From: Salipaludibacillus sp. LMS25
GTDB lineage: Bacteria > Bacillota > Bacilli > Bacillales > Salisediminibacteriaceae
Direction: 5' to 3'
NCBI RefSeq assembly: GCF_024362805.1
Contig: NZ_CP093299.1
Coordinates: forward strand, 1,612,001 to 1,676,000
DNA length: 64,000 nt
Shown: positions 8,450 to 17,977 of the stretch, piece by piece
Layout: each line of letters starts with the position of its first letter
Numbering within the stretch: position 1 is the first letter of the stretch
Translations under genes and position numbers: made by a program
The notes under the pieces: generated by a model
Databases searched by the model: none
Told to the model about the DNA's origin: nothing
What the model saw: only the letters and a program-made list of their open reading frames with translations

Positions 8450-8730
8450 AATACCTAAAAAGTGTTTTTAATGGCATATGTTTCATGTTTCTTTTTATTT
8501 TAGTTATGTTATGTGCACCTATTGTAATGCTTTTGTTTGGTTATACGGATTTTAAACAAAAACCTAGTCTCTTTGGTTATAATCTATATGAAATAGAAAT
8601 CCAAGGAACTAACTTTTATTCAAGTGCAAATTTATTAGGCCTTCTGTTTTCTTTTCTTATTGGTGTTATCATATACTTTCTATTTCATGCTTTATTTAAA
8701 CAAAAAAAACATCAAAAATTTTTGGCATAG
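8446..8730 (+). CDS. Small membrane protein, possible partner or immunity protein of the toxin-like locus
   Basis: The 94-residue protein has two membrane segments (about 10-31 and 61-81) around a short polar loop (KPSLFGYNLYEIEIQG), and a basic tail. I do not recognise the family. Its start overlaps the end of the broken M50 protease by four bases and has AAGGAG upstream. Small two-helix proteins in this position often serve as immunity or export partners, but that is inference from context only. Confidence 0.55.
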   Translation: MKYLKSVFNGICFMFLFILVMLCAPIVMLLFGYTDFKQKPSLFGYNLYEIEIQGTNFYSSANLLGLLFSFLIGVIIYFLFHALFKQKKHQKFLA

Positions 8731-8847
8731 CTACAAGTATTAACATTTTAGCAGTTACAAGTGTTTATAAGAAACGTTTGAGCGTCTTCAATCCCATCCA
8801 CTTGTTTAGGTGCCTTAATCATGGCCCACCCCATTATATAAAACGAA

Positions 8848-8886
8848 AAGGTTGCCCTCATAAGCGCGTACGCTGGGGGACAACCT
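8848..8886 (-). terminator. Terminator of the kinase/polysaccharide operon
   Basis: On the minus strand AGGTTGTCCC pairs with GGGCAACCT around a GC-rich loop, followed by TTTTCGTTTT. It lies about 20-50 bases after the histidine kinase stop. Confidence 0.75.
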
Positions 8887-8902
8887 CCTCTATAATATAG
8901 CT

Positions 8903-11749
8903 TTATGAAAAGGAAGATGGGGAGTCACGAGGGAAAAGTACTTCTCCTTCTTTTTTCTCGTCTGAGCTAACGAATTGTAGCAATGTTTTCGACAATTCAT
9001 CAGGGGGATAAGGCTTTGTCAAATAATTTTTTATTCCGAACTCCTTCATTTTCTCTTCAGATTTATCAAGGGCAGATGAAATAATAATTGGAATGGCTCG
9101 TGTGTCGGGTGTTTCTTTTAACTTCTTAATTAAATCCCAGCCATCCATCTCTTCACCGAGCATTAAATCGACCACAATAGCTGAAAATGATTGTTGAACA
9201 CTATCGTGGTAAGCACTCACCGGATCAAAATGGTGAATGACGCGAAACCTGTTTGTTTTAAGTTCTTCGGAAAGTAAGAGCGCTAAACTGGCATCGTCCT
9301 CCACGATCATGACAGAGCCTTTCTGCATTGTAGGAGATGCCTCTTGTTCTGCCACCGTAATCACATGGCGCAAAAGGGGTAAATTAAAGTAAAAGGTCGT
9401 CCCTTTTCCTAATTCTGATTCAACCCATATGCTCCCTTCATGATTTTCTACAATTTCCCTTGATATTGCCAACCCAAGCCCAGTGCCGCCAATTTTACTC
9501 CGGTCTTGAATGTCAATTCGCTGAAACTTACTAAACAACGTATCCATGGCCTCCTCCGGAATACCCAGTCCCTCGTCTTCCACAGCCACCACAAGTGTAT
9601 TATCGTGATTTTTTAAAGTCACTGTCACATCGCCACCGTCAGGAGAAAACTTAATCGCATTGCTTAGAAGGTTTGTAAGTACTTGCTGGATTCGAGCTTC
9701 ATCTATTTTCACTCTAGCATCAAAGCTTTCATCTACAAACTTTAAATAATGCTGTTTTGCATGTTTGAAGTTGGACATGACCTCCATAACAACTGTGTCC
9801 ATTCGTTTCGTTTCCATGTTATAAGCCTGTGTACCCTCTTCCATTCTTTGCAAATCAAGAAAATTATTAATTAAATTCGTCAGCCGTTGGGCTTCTTTAT
9901 AAATCGTATTTAAATATTTCTTTTGTCTCTCCGGCCTCAAGCTTTTGGTCAATAGTAATTCAGTAAACCCAAGCACACTTGATAAAGGGGTTCGTAGTTC
10001 ATGACTCACAGTACTAACAAGCTCAGATTTCATTTGATCTAATTCATGCTCTCTCGTAATATTCCGATGGACAAAAATAGTGCCTACTTTTTCATGATTA
10101 TGATAAACACTCGTGCCATAGACGTTGATGACTCGAATTTCTTGGTTTGTTTCCACCTCATATTGGTAATTCATTGTGCCATGGATATCTTCCTTAATAA
10201 ACTTTCTAATAAAGTGTATCAAGCTCCCAGAATCTCTCACATACCTAGTAAACTTATGCAGCCATACGTCTTCATCCTCGCTGTTTTCATAGGGCGTCCC
10301 CTCCCACTTGACCATATGGCACACAGCTTCATTAAATTGAAGCACCTCACCCTCAGCTGAAACAAACAGGATCCCTTCGTTAATATTATCGATAATATCC
10401 TGACTCAGCTTGCGTGATGTTTCCATTTCTTCATAGATAACCGTGCGCTCTAAAGCGAGTGATGCCCTATTCATAATACCGTCAATTTCACTTATCTCCT
10501 CATCTGAGAACGGCTGACCAATTCGTGTTGCTGAAAAGATCGCTAACACGTTTTTCTCTGCGTCCATAACCCCTGAATAAAGATCATACACATCAAAAGG
10601 ATTATCAGCCATTCCTTGTTCAGCACTTTCTGATTTTCGCTTAATGACCACATGGCGGTGTTTTTGCAGGCGGATCATTAAATCAGACTTATCTGACTGA
10701 ATAAAGCGATTCAATGTTTTTTCTGATGCTCCCATCGCTTTATACATTGGCTCAGATGTAAGGAAAAAAATACTTTTATCAACTGAATAAAGCCTATTAA
10801 TGAAATTAAAAATAGATGTGATAAAAGCCTCTTTATTCAAACTTAGCGACATGGCGTGATTTAACTGATTGAATAAGTGAAGTTTTTCATTTGACGTTTT
10901 CATCGACGTAAGGTATTGCTGTAATTCTACTTGTTGGGATTGTAGCTCTTCATTTTGCGCGGTCAACTCCTCTTCTTTTTCATGTATGCTCATAGCCATG
11001 TTATAAAAAGCATTGGACAAGGAACCGATCTCGTCTTGCCGATCATATGTTTCAAGTTTTACTTCTCGACCTTGGGCCAAATCATCGGCTGCCACTGTCA
11101 AGCTTTCGAGAGGTTTAACTAACCGTTTTAATACACCTGAAAGAGCGATGATATAAAGAAACATCGTCGCGCCTATTAAAATTAACCCAAGAAGGCTCTG
11201 AACTTTAGCTGCATCAACTGTTTCATCATAGAGGCTCTCCACTTGGGAGGATAATTTATTTTCCATCGTTGAAGTGCGAGAAAGAAAGCTTGAAACAGAC
11301 TCATTGGTTCCTTCATTCCAAAATTCCCGCAGGCCTTCATAATCATCATTTTCAACAAAAGCAATGGCTTGTGGCATAAGAGTAAATTCATACTCAATAA
11401 TAAATTCTTCTAGCTGACGATAAAGCACTTCCTCGTCTGCTGTCAACTCGTAATCATTTATTTGATTAAGTAAGAGGTCAAGCCCTGATAAATGAACGAA
11501 CACCCGTTCCAAATCTTTCTCGCTTTGAAAAGCTAAATAGGTCCTCCCTTGAAACACAAGATTATTTAACGTACGATTTATACTTTCCGTAAGCTCTGCT
11601 TTATCGTTTAAGCTTTGTTTCTTTTCAGCTAATTGACTCTGCTCATGATACGTATAAGCACTTAAGGCCCCTATGATACTGAGAATCACTGTCAGAAGAA
11701 TAAGTGACGTTCGTAAAAAATAGGCTCTTATACCTCTTCGTTTCCTCAT
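8903..11749 (-). CDS. Hybrid sensor histidine kinase (TM-sensor-TM-HAMP-GAF-PAS-HisKA-HATPase-REC)
   Basis: This 948-residue membrane kinase has an extracytoplasmic helical sensor (about 35-180) between two membrane segments. HAMP (about 205-255) and a coiled coil follow, then GAF-like (about 295-435) and PAS (about 445-565) domains. The HisKA domain carries phospho-His H583 in SHELRTP. The ATPase has N-box NLLSNAIKF and DEGLGI. A C-terminal receiver carries D861 in VVDLML. The start at 11749 has AGGAGG nine bases upstream, 17 bases after a CheY-like gene. It is the last gene of the polysaccharide/GGDEF cluster. The Hpt domain of the nearby GGDEF protein is a natural phosphorelay partner, although this pairing is inferred. 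Confidence 0.88.
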   Translation of the reverse strand: MRKRRGIRAYFLRTSLILLTVILSIIGALSAYTYHEQSQLAEKKQSLNDKAELTESINRTLNNLVFQGRTYLAFQSEKDLERVFVHLSGLDLLLNQINDYELTADEEVLYRQLEEFIIEYEFTLMPQAIAFVENDDYEGLREFWNEGTNESVSSFLSRTSTMENKLSSQVESLYDETVDAAKVQSLLGLILIGATMFLYIIALSGVLKRLVKPLESLTVAADDLAQGREVKLETYDRQDEIGSLSNAFYNMAMSIHEKEEELTAQNEELQSQQVELQQYLTSMKTSNEKLHLFNQLNHAMSLSLNKEAFITSIFNFINRLYSVDKSIFFLTSEPMYKAMGASEKTLNRFIQSDKSDLMIRLQKHRHVVIKRKSESAEQGMADNPFDVYDLYSGVMDAEKNVLAIFSATRIGQPFSDEEISEIDGIMNRASLALERTVIYEEMETSRKLSQDIIDNINEGILFVSAEGEVLQFNEAVCHMVKWEGTPYENSEDEDVWLHKFTRYVRDSGSLIHFIRKFIKEDIHGTMNYQYEVETNQEIRVINVYGTSVYHNHEKVGTIFVHRNITREHELDQMKSELVSTVSHELRTPLSSVLGFTELLLTKSLRPERQKKYLNTIYKEAQRLTNLINNFLDLQRMEEGTQAYNMETKRMDTVVMEVMSNFKHAKQHYLKFVDESFDARVKIDEARIQQVLTNLLSNAIKFSPDGGDVTVTLKNHDNTLVVAVEDEGLGIPEEAMDTLFSKFQRIDIQDRSKIGGTGLGLAISREIVENHEGSIWVESELGKGTTFYFNLPLLRHVITVAEQEASPTMQKGSVMIVEDDASLALLLSEELKTNRFRVIHHFDPVSAYHDSVQQSFSAIVVDLMLGEEMDGWDLIKKLKETPDTRAIPIIISSALDKSEEKMKEFGIKNYLTKPYPPDELSKTLLQFVSSDEKKEGEVLFPRDSPSSFS

Positions 11750-11765
11750 ATGGTCCAGCCTCCTT

Positions 11766-12128
11766 TCATGAAAGGATCTCCTTAATAATTCTTACTAGTT
11801 CCTCAGGGCTGAACGGCTTAGCGAGGAAAAAAATGACCCCTGCTTGTTTCGCCTCTTCACGATCTTTCTCTTGCGCTTTCGCTGTAAGCATGACGAGCTT
11901 TGTCCGTTCTTTGACACCTGGAGACACCTTTTCACATACTTCGATACCTGTTAATCCAGGCATCATATAATCGAGTAACGCTAAATCGAAGGCTCCCTCC
12001 TCTAGTTTATTTAGTGCCTCTCTCCCATCTTCAGCTTCTTCAACGACCCACTCTCCCTCTTCTTCTAATGTATCGACAATTAACATTCTTAAAATATCGC
12101 TATCATCTGCTACAAGGATTTTGCCCAT
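11766..12128 (-). CDS. Single-domain CheY-like response regulator
   Basis: The 120-residue stand-alone receiver has the acidic pair in LVADDSD, the phospho-acceptor Asp in LALLDYMMPG, the switch Thr in VMLTAK and the Lys in AKPFS. It has no output domain, so it acts by protein contact or as a phosphorelay intermediate. GGAGG precedes the start by six bases. It lies between the glycosyltransferase (17 bases upstream) and the hybrid kinase, and is probably co-transcribed with both. Confidence 0.9.
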   Translation of the reverse strand: MGKILVADDSDILRMLIVDTLEEEGEWVVEEAEDGREALNKLEEGAFDLALLDYMMPGLTGIEVCEKVSPGVKERTKLVMLTAKAQEKDREEAKQAGVIFFLAKPFSPEELVRIIKEILS

Positions 12129-12144
12129 ATTCTACCTCCAACTA

Positions 12145-13566
12145 TTAGTTATCAGATGAGATTCCTTTTCGTTTCATATTGCCCCAATCTGCTTTCTTAG
12201 TTAACGTTTGAATTAAGCCACAACAACGCCACCACACCATGATGGGACGATACCAAAAAGATTCTGTTAACGCCCAAAAAAACAACACAAGCAAACTTTT
12301 TGTATCGGGATATTTATGGTACGTCCATTCCTCAAGCAACACTGCTAATGAGGATAAAAGTGATCCGTACAACACTGTCATCATAAACATGACAACTGCT
12401 ACATCTAATAGTACAAAAGAGAATAAAAGCCCAAATAAAATAACAAAGTACCCGATAAGTTCAAACACAGCACTTAACAATTCCACTAATAAATAATAAG
12501 GCATAGAAAAGAGCCCTATTCCTTTATATTTTGGGTTGAACAGCATTTTTTTATGAAGCCATAATGTCTCTGCTAACCCCCTCTGCCATCGTTTCCTTTG
12601 CGAGCGCAGAACGGCCGCACTGTCCGGAGCCTCTGTCCAACAAACAGGATCTTGAATATATTCGATTCTTTGTTTAGATTTTTCTTCTTTAATGGCGCGG
12701 TGCATGCGCACAATTAACTCCATATCTTCTCCAACCGTTTTCGTATTGTACCCCCCCACTTTAACGACTCTATTTTTTTCAAAAACACCGAAGGCACCTG
12801 AAATAATCAGCAGGATATTCATTCTGCTTAATCCAAGTCTACCAATAAGAAAAGCCCGAAAATATTCAATAATTTGCATTAATTCAATAGGTCCTTTCGG
12901 AAGGGCAATCTTTTCTACCTGGCTTTTCGTGATCGTTGAACCGTTTGCAATTCGAACAGTACCACCAGTAGCTGTGACTAAGCCGTTGGAATCAATGATT
13001 GGTTTCATTATTTTTAAGAGGGCATCACTGTCAAGAATACAATCACCATCTACTGCCGCAAAATAAGGATAGCGAGAAAAATTGATACCGGCATTTAAGG
13101 CGTCTGCCTTTCCTCCATTTTCTTTTTTCAATAGAAATAAGTTAGGGTATAATGTCGATTGATAGGCTTTGGTCACTTGTTTCGTATCAAAATATCTACG
13201 TAAAGCTAAATTTATTTCCTTCATTTTAAACTGCTCCATCACTTTGCCACTCGTATTATCTTTTGACCCGTCATCTATGACAATGATTTCATATTGAGGG
13301 TAACTTAAGCCAAGCATTGATCGGATCGTAGTAGCTACTCCTACTTCTTCATTGTATGCCGGCACGAGTACTGACACAGGGAACGTATCCTTATTAAATA
13401 TCATTTCTTCTACATAATCTTTCTGGTTTAGAAACTGCTCCTTTTTAATACGCGGGCCGGCAATCATGAATAAAATCAAATAGGTAAGCCCAACTAACCC
13501 CATATAAAAGATGACAACAGCAGCCGTTATATTGACGATTAATGCTACCCATTCTTCGCCACTCAT
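12145..13566 (-). CDS. Processive family-2 glycosyltransferase, membrane bound (copy 1)
   Basis: The 473-residue enzyme resembles PgaC/IcaA/BcsA-type polymerases. An N-terminal membrane segment (about 8-36) precedes the GT-A domain, with VPAYNEE, VIDDGS, the metal-binding D173-G-D175, GED at 279-281 and QRKRW at 323-327, the product-channel motif. Three or four C-terminal membrane segments follow. No PilZ domain is visible, so any c-di-GMP control must act through a partner. It overlaps the HEAT-repeat gene by four bases (ATGA). It is about 85 percent similar by eye to the copy at 16559. The sugar polymerised cannot be told. Confidence 0.85.
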   Translation of the reverse strand: MSGEEWVALIVNITAAVVIFYMGLVGLTYLILFMIAGPRIKKEQFLNQKDYVEEMIFNKDTFPVSVLVPAYNEEVGVATTIRSMLGLSYPQYEIIVIDDGSKDNTSGKVMEQFKMKEINLALRRYFDTKQVTKAYQSTLYPNLFLLKKENGGKADALNAGINFSRYPYFAAVDGDCILDSDALLKIMKPIIDSNGLVTATGGTVRIANGSTITKSQVEKIALPKGPIELMQIIEYFRAFLIGRLGLSRMNILLIISGAFGVFEKNRVVKVGGYNTKTVGEDMELIVRMHRAIKEEKSKQRIEYIQDPVCWTEAPDSAAVLRSQRKRWQRGLAETLWLHKKMLFNPKYKGIGLFSMPYYLLVELLSAVFELIGYFVILFGLLFSFVLLDVAVVMFMMTVLYGSLLSSLAVLLEEWTYHKYPDTKSLLVLFFWALTESFWYRPIMVWWRCCGLIQTLTKKADWGNMKRKGISSDN

Positions 13567-14612
13567 ACTTGTCCACCCGCTCTCATCGTTAGCGTTTGTT
13601 TCGCCATATCTTTAGCATATATATCTTCATGTTGTTCACTTAAGTAAGCGAGTATAATTTCGCCGTCTGCCATCTTCTTTAAGGCTTCACAGGCTTGAAA
13701 TCTCACCCACCAAACACGATCACCTGCAAGGAGTATAAGATAATCGCTAAACTCTACAAGCTTCATCATTCCTGTTAGCTTAGCAGCATGTAATCTCTCT
13801 TCCCAATGATCAGACGTAAAAAATGGCACAATAATAGTTGGATTAGAACAAAATTGATAGTGGTGTAAACTTTTTAACGCCTTAATACGGGTTTCTTTAA
13901 ATTGATGTGTAAGCATAGATTCAATAAATGGAAGAAATTCATAATAGCCAGACTCCCCACAGTATTCTATAAATGCTTGTCTGATGGCGTAAGGAATATC
14001 ATCCTCTTTGTTTTTAAGGACAGCCATAATATCCGTTAACAAACTCAGAGACAACCTGCGTAATATTTCTTTAATTAACCCGACAGACATATTAGGATGG
14101 CTAAACATGTACTCAAGTAAGCTTTCCTCTTGAAACGACGCTAATGTTCGCAACGTTTGTCGATACTCTTCATCAATGGATGTACAGGATTGAAGGTGCT
14201 CTTTAAGGTCCTCTCTTAATGAGTCCATCATAAAATCCTCTATTAAATAGAGGGCATTTATTCTTTCTGACCATTGATTAGATGTTAGTTTTTTGCGGTA
14301 AATACTAGCTAAGTGTGCTTCAGCTAGGTGCTGAATGCGCTCCCTCCCCGCTGGATCTGTCATGATATCAGAAAATCCTGCGAGGATACGTTCCAGTACC
14401 TTTTGCTTTAACTTATCATTATTAGGAAGCGGTGGTTCTATATCAGAATGCCCTGTTAAATACGGAAGAAAATCAGAAAAAAGACGCTGGTATAAACGAT
14501 CAGCTTCTCTATCTTTTTTAATTGCCCACGCTTTCGTTGTATATAAGTAAACAAGCAGGAGTAATTGAACAACGAAAAGGCTTGCTGTTAGTAATAAAAT
14601 GAGCTCAATCAT
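13563..14612 (-). CDS. Membrane-anchored HEAT-repeat protein (copy 1)
   Basis: The 349-residue protein has one N-terminal membrane segment (about 3-25), then an alpha-helical solenoid. HEAT/PBS-like repeats are clearest at the end, for example HYQFCSNPTIIVPFFTS, HWEERLHAAKLTGM and RVWWVRFQACEALKKM. It overlaps its neighbours by one and four bases, so translation is probably coupled to the GGDEF protein and the glycosyltransferase. A scaffold linking the regulator to the synthase is the likely role, by context only. Confidence 0.75.
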   Translation of the reverse strand: MIELILLLTASLFVVQLLLLVYLYTTKAWAIKKDREADRLYQRLFSDFLPYLTGHSDIEPPLPNNDKLKQKVLERILAGFSDIMTDPAGRERIQHLAEAHLASIYRKKLTSNQWSERINALYLIEDFMMDSLREDLKEHLQSCTSIDEEYRQTLRTLASFQEESLLEYMFSHPNMSVGLIKEILRRLSLSLLTDIMAVLKNKEDDIPYAIRQAFIEYCGESGYYEFLPFIESMLTHQFKETRIKALKSLHHYQFCSNPTIIVPFFTSDHWEERLHAAKLTGMMKLVEFSDYLILLAGDRVWWVRFQACEALKKMADGEIILAYLSEQHEDIYAKDMAKQTLTMRAGGQV

Positions 14613-16249
14613 TAATTAATCATTCTTTCAAGTAGTCTGTCGATACGGGCAGCCACCTCATTCGCATTGAATGGTTTCACCATGTAGTCATCCGCTCCAA
14701 GGTTGAGGGCTCTCGCCACTTCAACCTCTCCTTTTCTCGCTGTCAACATGGAGATGACGATATTTTTGTTGCCATAAGTTTCTCGCAGCTTTTGCAAAAC
14801 TTCAATACCGTCCATCTTCGGCATTCTCCCATCTAAAAGAATCATAAATTGCTGATCAGTTTGATACCAAGACCCTTCCAAGAACGCCACCCCATCCGGG
14901 AACGTTCTAACCTTAACAGGGCGACCAGCTACTTCTCCCCTTTTATTAAAGTGATGCGTCAGCATCTGTCTTACTACTTCATCATCGTCGACAATAATGA
15001 TCGTGACAAAATCTTTCAATGTCGTATATTCCAATGCCTCTTTGTAAAATTGGGTTTTATTTCTTCCAGTTTCTTTCGCATGGTATAACGCTTTATCAGC
15101 CTGCTCAATAATCCGATTCAAGTGTTCATCTTCTATCGTCACTTCTTTAATACCCGCAGAAAAGGTGACATTGAACGTGTCATCCCCGGCAGTAAATGTG
15201 ACGTTACTAAATGACTGGCGCCACGCTTTAATCCGCTCAAATGCTTCTGTTTTGGGAGTATTAGGCATGACGATGGCAAACTCTTCACCACCATAGCGAC
15301 TAATTGTATCTGTCGGCGCTTTAATCTCCATAAAGGAGTGGACAAATTCCTTTAACACTTCATCCCCTTTTGGATGGCCGAAGCGGTCATTGACGGTTTT
15401 AAAGTGATCGATATCCACGATAGTGAACGATAAGGCCGCCATCCTCTCACCCTGCTTCAACATCGCCATCTGGGTAGAAAGCTCCCGTTCTAAATATTTG
15501 CGATTGTATGCTCCCGTTAATTCATCTTCACCTATCTGTTTCAGCATATGTTTTCGGTAACGAATACGATTATGAAGGAAATGAACAAAGACATTTAGAT
15601 TTAACGGTTTAGCTATAAAATCTGTCGCCCCCATTTCATACGCTTTAATACGATTTTCCTCACAATTAGACGTGCTCACCATCACAATTGGCACCACGTC
15701 CTTTTGAGCTTTCACGAAAATTTGTTTAAGAAGTTCTATGCCGTCGATGTCTGGAAGTGCTTGGTCTAAAATAATCAAATTTGGCTTCACTTGATAAAAC
15801 AGCTCTAAGCCTTTTTCCCCTGTTAAAGCAATGACAATTTGGAATCCCTCCCTTTCAAGGAAGGCTTTAGTATGAGTAACAAATTCAACATCATCATCGA
15901 TAACTAAAATAAACGGTACATCTGTCTGCCTCACTGGTGTATCAAAATTTAGCGGCTGTTCCACTCCATCACTTTTGAGGTGAGAAAGCGACGGTTCAAA
16001 AGTACTTTCAATCCGTTCAACAAACGGTACCCACTCCGTTTTACTCCATAGCTTCTCTGACTCAGCATCCGTATAGTCAAGTAACGCCTCTGCTTCTTCA
16101 GAGAGCTTAACCATTCCAATCGTTCCAGCTGTCCCTTTGATGCTATGCAAAAAATGGTACATTTCATATTCATGAACAATCCCTTTATTTTTCCAATCCT
16201 CGACCGTTTTTTTAACCCGATCATACATCATTTGTTGATATTTTTTCAT
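14612..16249 (-). CDS. Hpt-REC-GGDEF-REC diguanylate cyclase/response regulator (copy 1, intact)
   Basis: This multidomain cytoplasmic protein would couple a phosphorelay to c-di-GMP synthesis. Counting from a frame start three codons upstream (16258), the Hpt phospho-His is H38 in HSIKGTAG. The first receiver carries D165 in LIILDQALPD. GGDEF carries an intact GGEEF at 321-325, and the second receiver D474 in LLDGRMPKMDG. The residues where the inhibitory RxxD site would lie read APTD, so product inhibition is probably absent. I prefer the ATG at 16249, which aligns with the paralogue and has AAGGTG upstream. The gene is followed without a gap by the HEAT-repeat gene. Confidence 0.85.
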   Translation of the reverse strand: MKKYQQMMYDRVKKTVEDWKNKGIVHEYEMYHFLHSIKGTAGTIGMVKLSEEAEALLDYTDAESEKLWSKTEWVPFVERIESTFEPSLSHLKSDGVEQPLNFDTPVRQTDVPFILVIDDDVEFVTHTKAFLEREGFQIVIALTGEKGLELFYQVKPNLIILDQALPDIDGIELLKQIFVKAQKDVVPIVMVSTSNCEENRIKAYEMGATDFIAKPLNLNVFVHFLHNRIRYRKHMLKQIGEDELTGAYNRKYLERELSTQMAMLKQGERMAALSFTIVDIDHFKTVNDRFGHPKGDEVLKEFVHSFMEIKAPTDTISRYGGEEFAIVMPNTPKTEAFERIKAWRQSFSNVTFTAGDDTFNVTFSAGIKEVTIEDEHLNRIIEQADKALYHAKETGRNKTQFYKEALEYTTLKDFVTIIIVDDDEVVRQMLTHHFNKRGEVAGRPVKVRTFPDGVAFLEGSWYQTDQQFMILLDGRMPKMDGIEVLQKLRETYGNKNIVISMLTARKGEVEVARALNLGADDYMVKPFNANEVAARIDRLLERMIN

Positions 16250-16258
16250 ATATACCAC

Positions 16259-16558
16259 ACCTTGTTGAAGGATCCTTAAGTTTTGTTACGTCATGGTCTA
16301 TTTAAAGTCATTATACCTTCCTTCCAAACAAAAAGTATAGCTATTTTAGGACATTTGTACTACAATCCCTTTTACGAGTTCCAATGGCGTTTTATGTATC
16401 TAGTTTTGGCTACGATTTTAAAAAAGCGAAGCAGGATAATCTCCCACTCATTTGTGCCGAGTGTCCCTGCCTCACTGAAATTAAACGTTATAATACCAAG
16501 CTATTTTAAGAAGATGAAGCGTTCTTTAAGCTATGTGACTGAATTGTTCTTCCTCTCA
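16259..16558. other. 300-base spacer between the two cassette copies
   Basis: An open frame crosses this stretch on the plus strand, but it has no ribosome-binding site or family look. I see no convincing promoter, terminator or repeat. It is unclear whether copy 1 has its own promoter or is read through from copy 2. Confidence 0.5.
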
Positions 16559-17977
16559 CTACTCAGATGAAATACCTTTACGCTTCATATTCCCCCAATC
16601 AGCCTTCTTTGTTAGTGATTGAACTAAACCACCGAACCGCCACCATACCATGAGGGGACGATACCAAAATGATTCGGTTAAAGCCCAGCCGAAAAGAACA
16701 ATTAAACTTTTAGTATCAGGGTATTTATGATAAGTCCATTCTTCTAATAAAACTGCCAATGATGACAGCAGTGATCCATAAAAAACCGTTGTGATAAACA
16801 TGACAATCACTATATCTAACGACACGAGAGAGAACAAGAGCCCCCCAATAATTACAGCATAACCGACAAGCTCAAAAAGGGCACTTAATAATTCTACTAC
16901 CAAATAATAAGGCATTGAAAAGAGACCAATTCCTTTATACTTTGAGTTAAAAAGCATTTTTTTATGTAACCAGATCGTTTCTGCCAAACCTCTTTGCCAT
17001 CGTTTCCTCTGCGAGCGAAGAACGGCCGCACTGTCTGGGGCCTCTGTCCAACAAACAGGATCTTGAATATATTCGATTCTTTGCTTAGATTTTTCTTCTT
17101 TAATGGACCGGTGTATGCGAACAATTAGTTCCATATCTTCGCCAACAGTCTTAGTATTGTAACCGCCAACTTTCACAACTCTATTTTTTTCAAAAACACC
17201 AAAAGCCCCAGAAATTATTAACAATATATTTAATCGACTTAACCCAAGTCGCCCTATTAAAAAGGCACGAAAATATTCGATAATTTGCAATAATACTATC
17301 GGACTTTTAGGTAGAGCAATTTTTTCTACCTGACTTCTCGTAATAGTGGATCCATTGGCAATACGTACAGTTCCTCCAGTAGATGTCACTAAGCCGTTTG
17401 AATCAATGATAGGCTTCATTACCTTGAGTAGAGCATCATGATCAAGGATACAGTCACCGTCTACTGCGGCAAAATAAGGATAGCGAGAGAAATTAATCCC
17501 AGCATTTAAGGCATCCGCCTTGCCCCCATTTTCTTTTCTTAACAAAAATAAATTCGGATGCACTGACGATTGATACGCTTTCGTGACCTCCTTAGTATCA
17601 AAATATTTTCTTAAAGCCACATCGATTTCTGTCATCTTAAATTGTTCAATGACTTTTCGGCTCGTATCGTCTTTTGAGCCGTCATCAATCACGATCATTT
17701 CATACTGGGGATAACTCAATCCAATCATTGAGCGCACGGTTGTAGAGATTCCCACTTCTTCATTATAAGCTGGTATTAGAACTGACACCGGGAACGTATC
17801 TTTATTAAACGCCAGTTCCTCCACATAATCTTCCTGATTTAAATAACGTTCCTTTTTAATACGTGGACTTGCAATTAAGAATAAGATTAAATAGATGAGT
17901 CCTACTGCAACCATATATGTCATAGCGACAATAGCAAGTATCAATGTGAGTAATGATAGCCATTCTTTGTCCATCAT
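16559..17977 (-). CDS. Processive family-2 glycosyltransferase, membrane bound (copy 2)
   Basis: This is a 472-residue paralogue of the enzyme at 12145, with the same layout. It keeps every catalytic motif: VPAYNEE-type LIPAYNEE, VIDDGS, VDGDCIL, VGEDMEL and QRKRWQRG. Differences cluster in the membrane segments at both ends. It overlaps the HEAT-repeat gene of its own cassette by four bases. Because its active site is intact, it probably still makes polymer, either a second polysaccharide or the same one under different control. Confidence 0.85.
   Translation of the reverse strand: MMDKEWLSLLTLILAIVAMTYMVAVGLIYLILFLIASPRIKKERYLNQEDYVEELAFNKDTFPVSVLIPAYNEEVGISTTVRSMIGLSYPQYEMIVIDDGSKDDTSRKVIEQFKMTEIDVALRKYFDTKEVTKAYQSSVHPNLFLLRKENGGKADALNAGINFSRYPYFAAVDGDCILDHDALLKVMKPIIDSNGLVTSTGGTVRIANGSTITRSQVEKIALPKSPIVLLQIIEYFRAFLIGRLGLSRLNILLIISGAFGVFEKNRVVKVGGYNTKTVGEDMELIVRIHRSIKEEKSKQRIEYIQDPVCWTEAPDSAAVLRSQRKRWQRGLAETIWLHKKMLFNSKYKGIGLFSMPYYLVVELLSALFELVGYAVIIGGLLFSLVSLDIVIVMFITTVFYGSLLSSLAVLLEEWTYHKYPDTKSLIVLFGWALTESFWYRPLMVWWRFGGLVQSLTKKADWGNMKRKGISSE

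Noticed and set aside
16283..16570. 95-codon plus-strand frame between the two cassette copies
   Set aside because: No ribosome-binding site, no recognisable motif, overlaps the glycosyltransferase end on the other strand.
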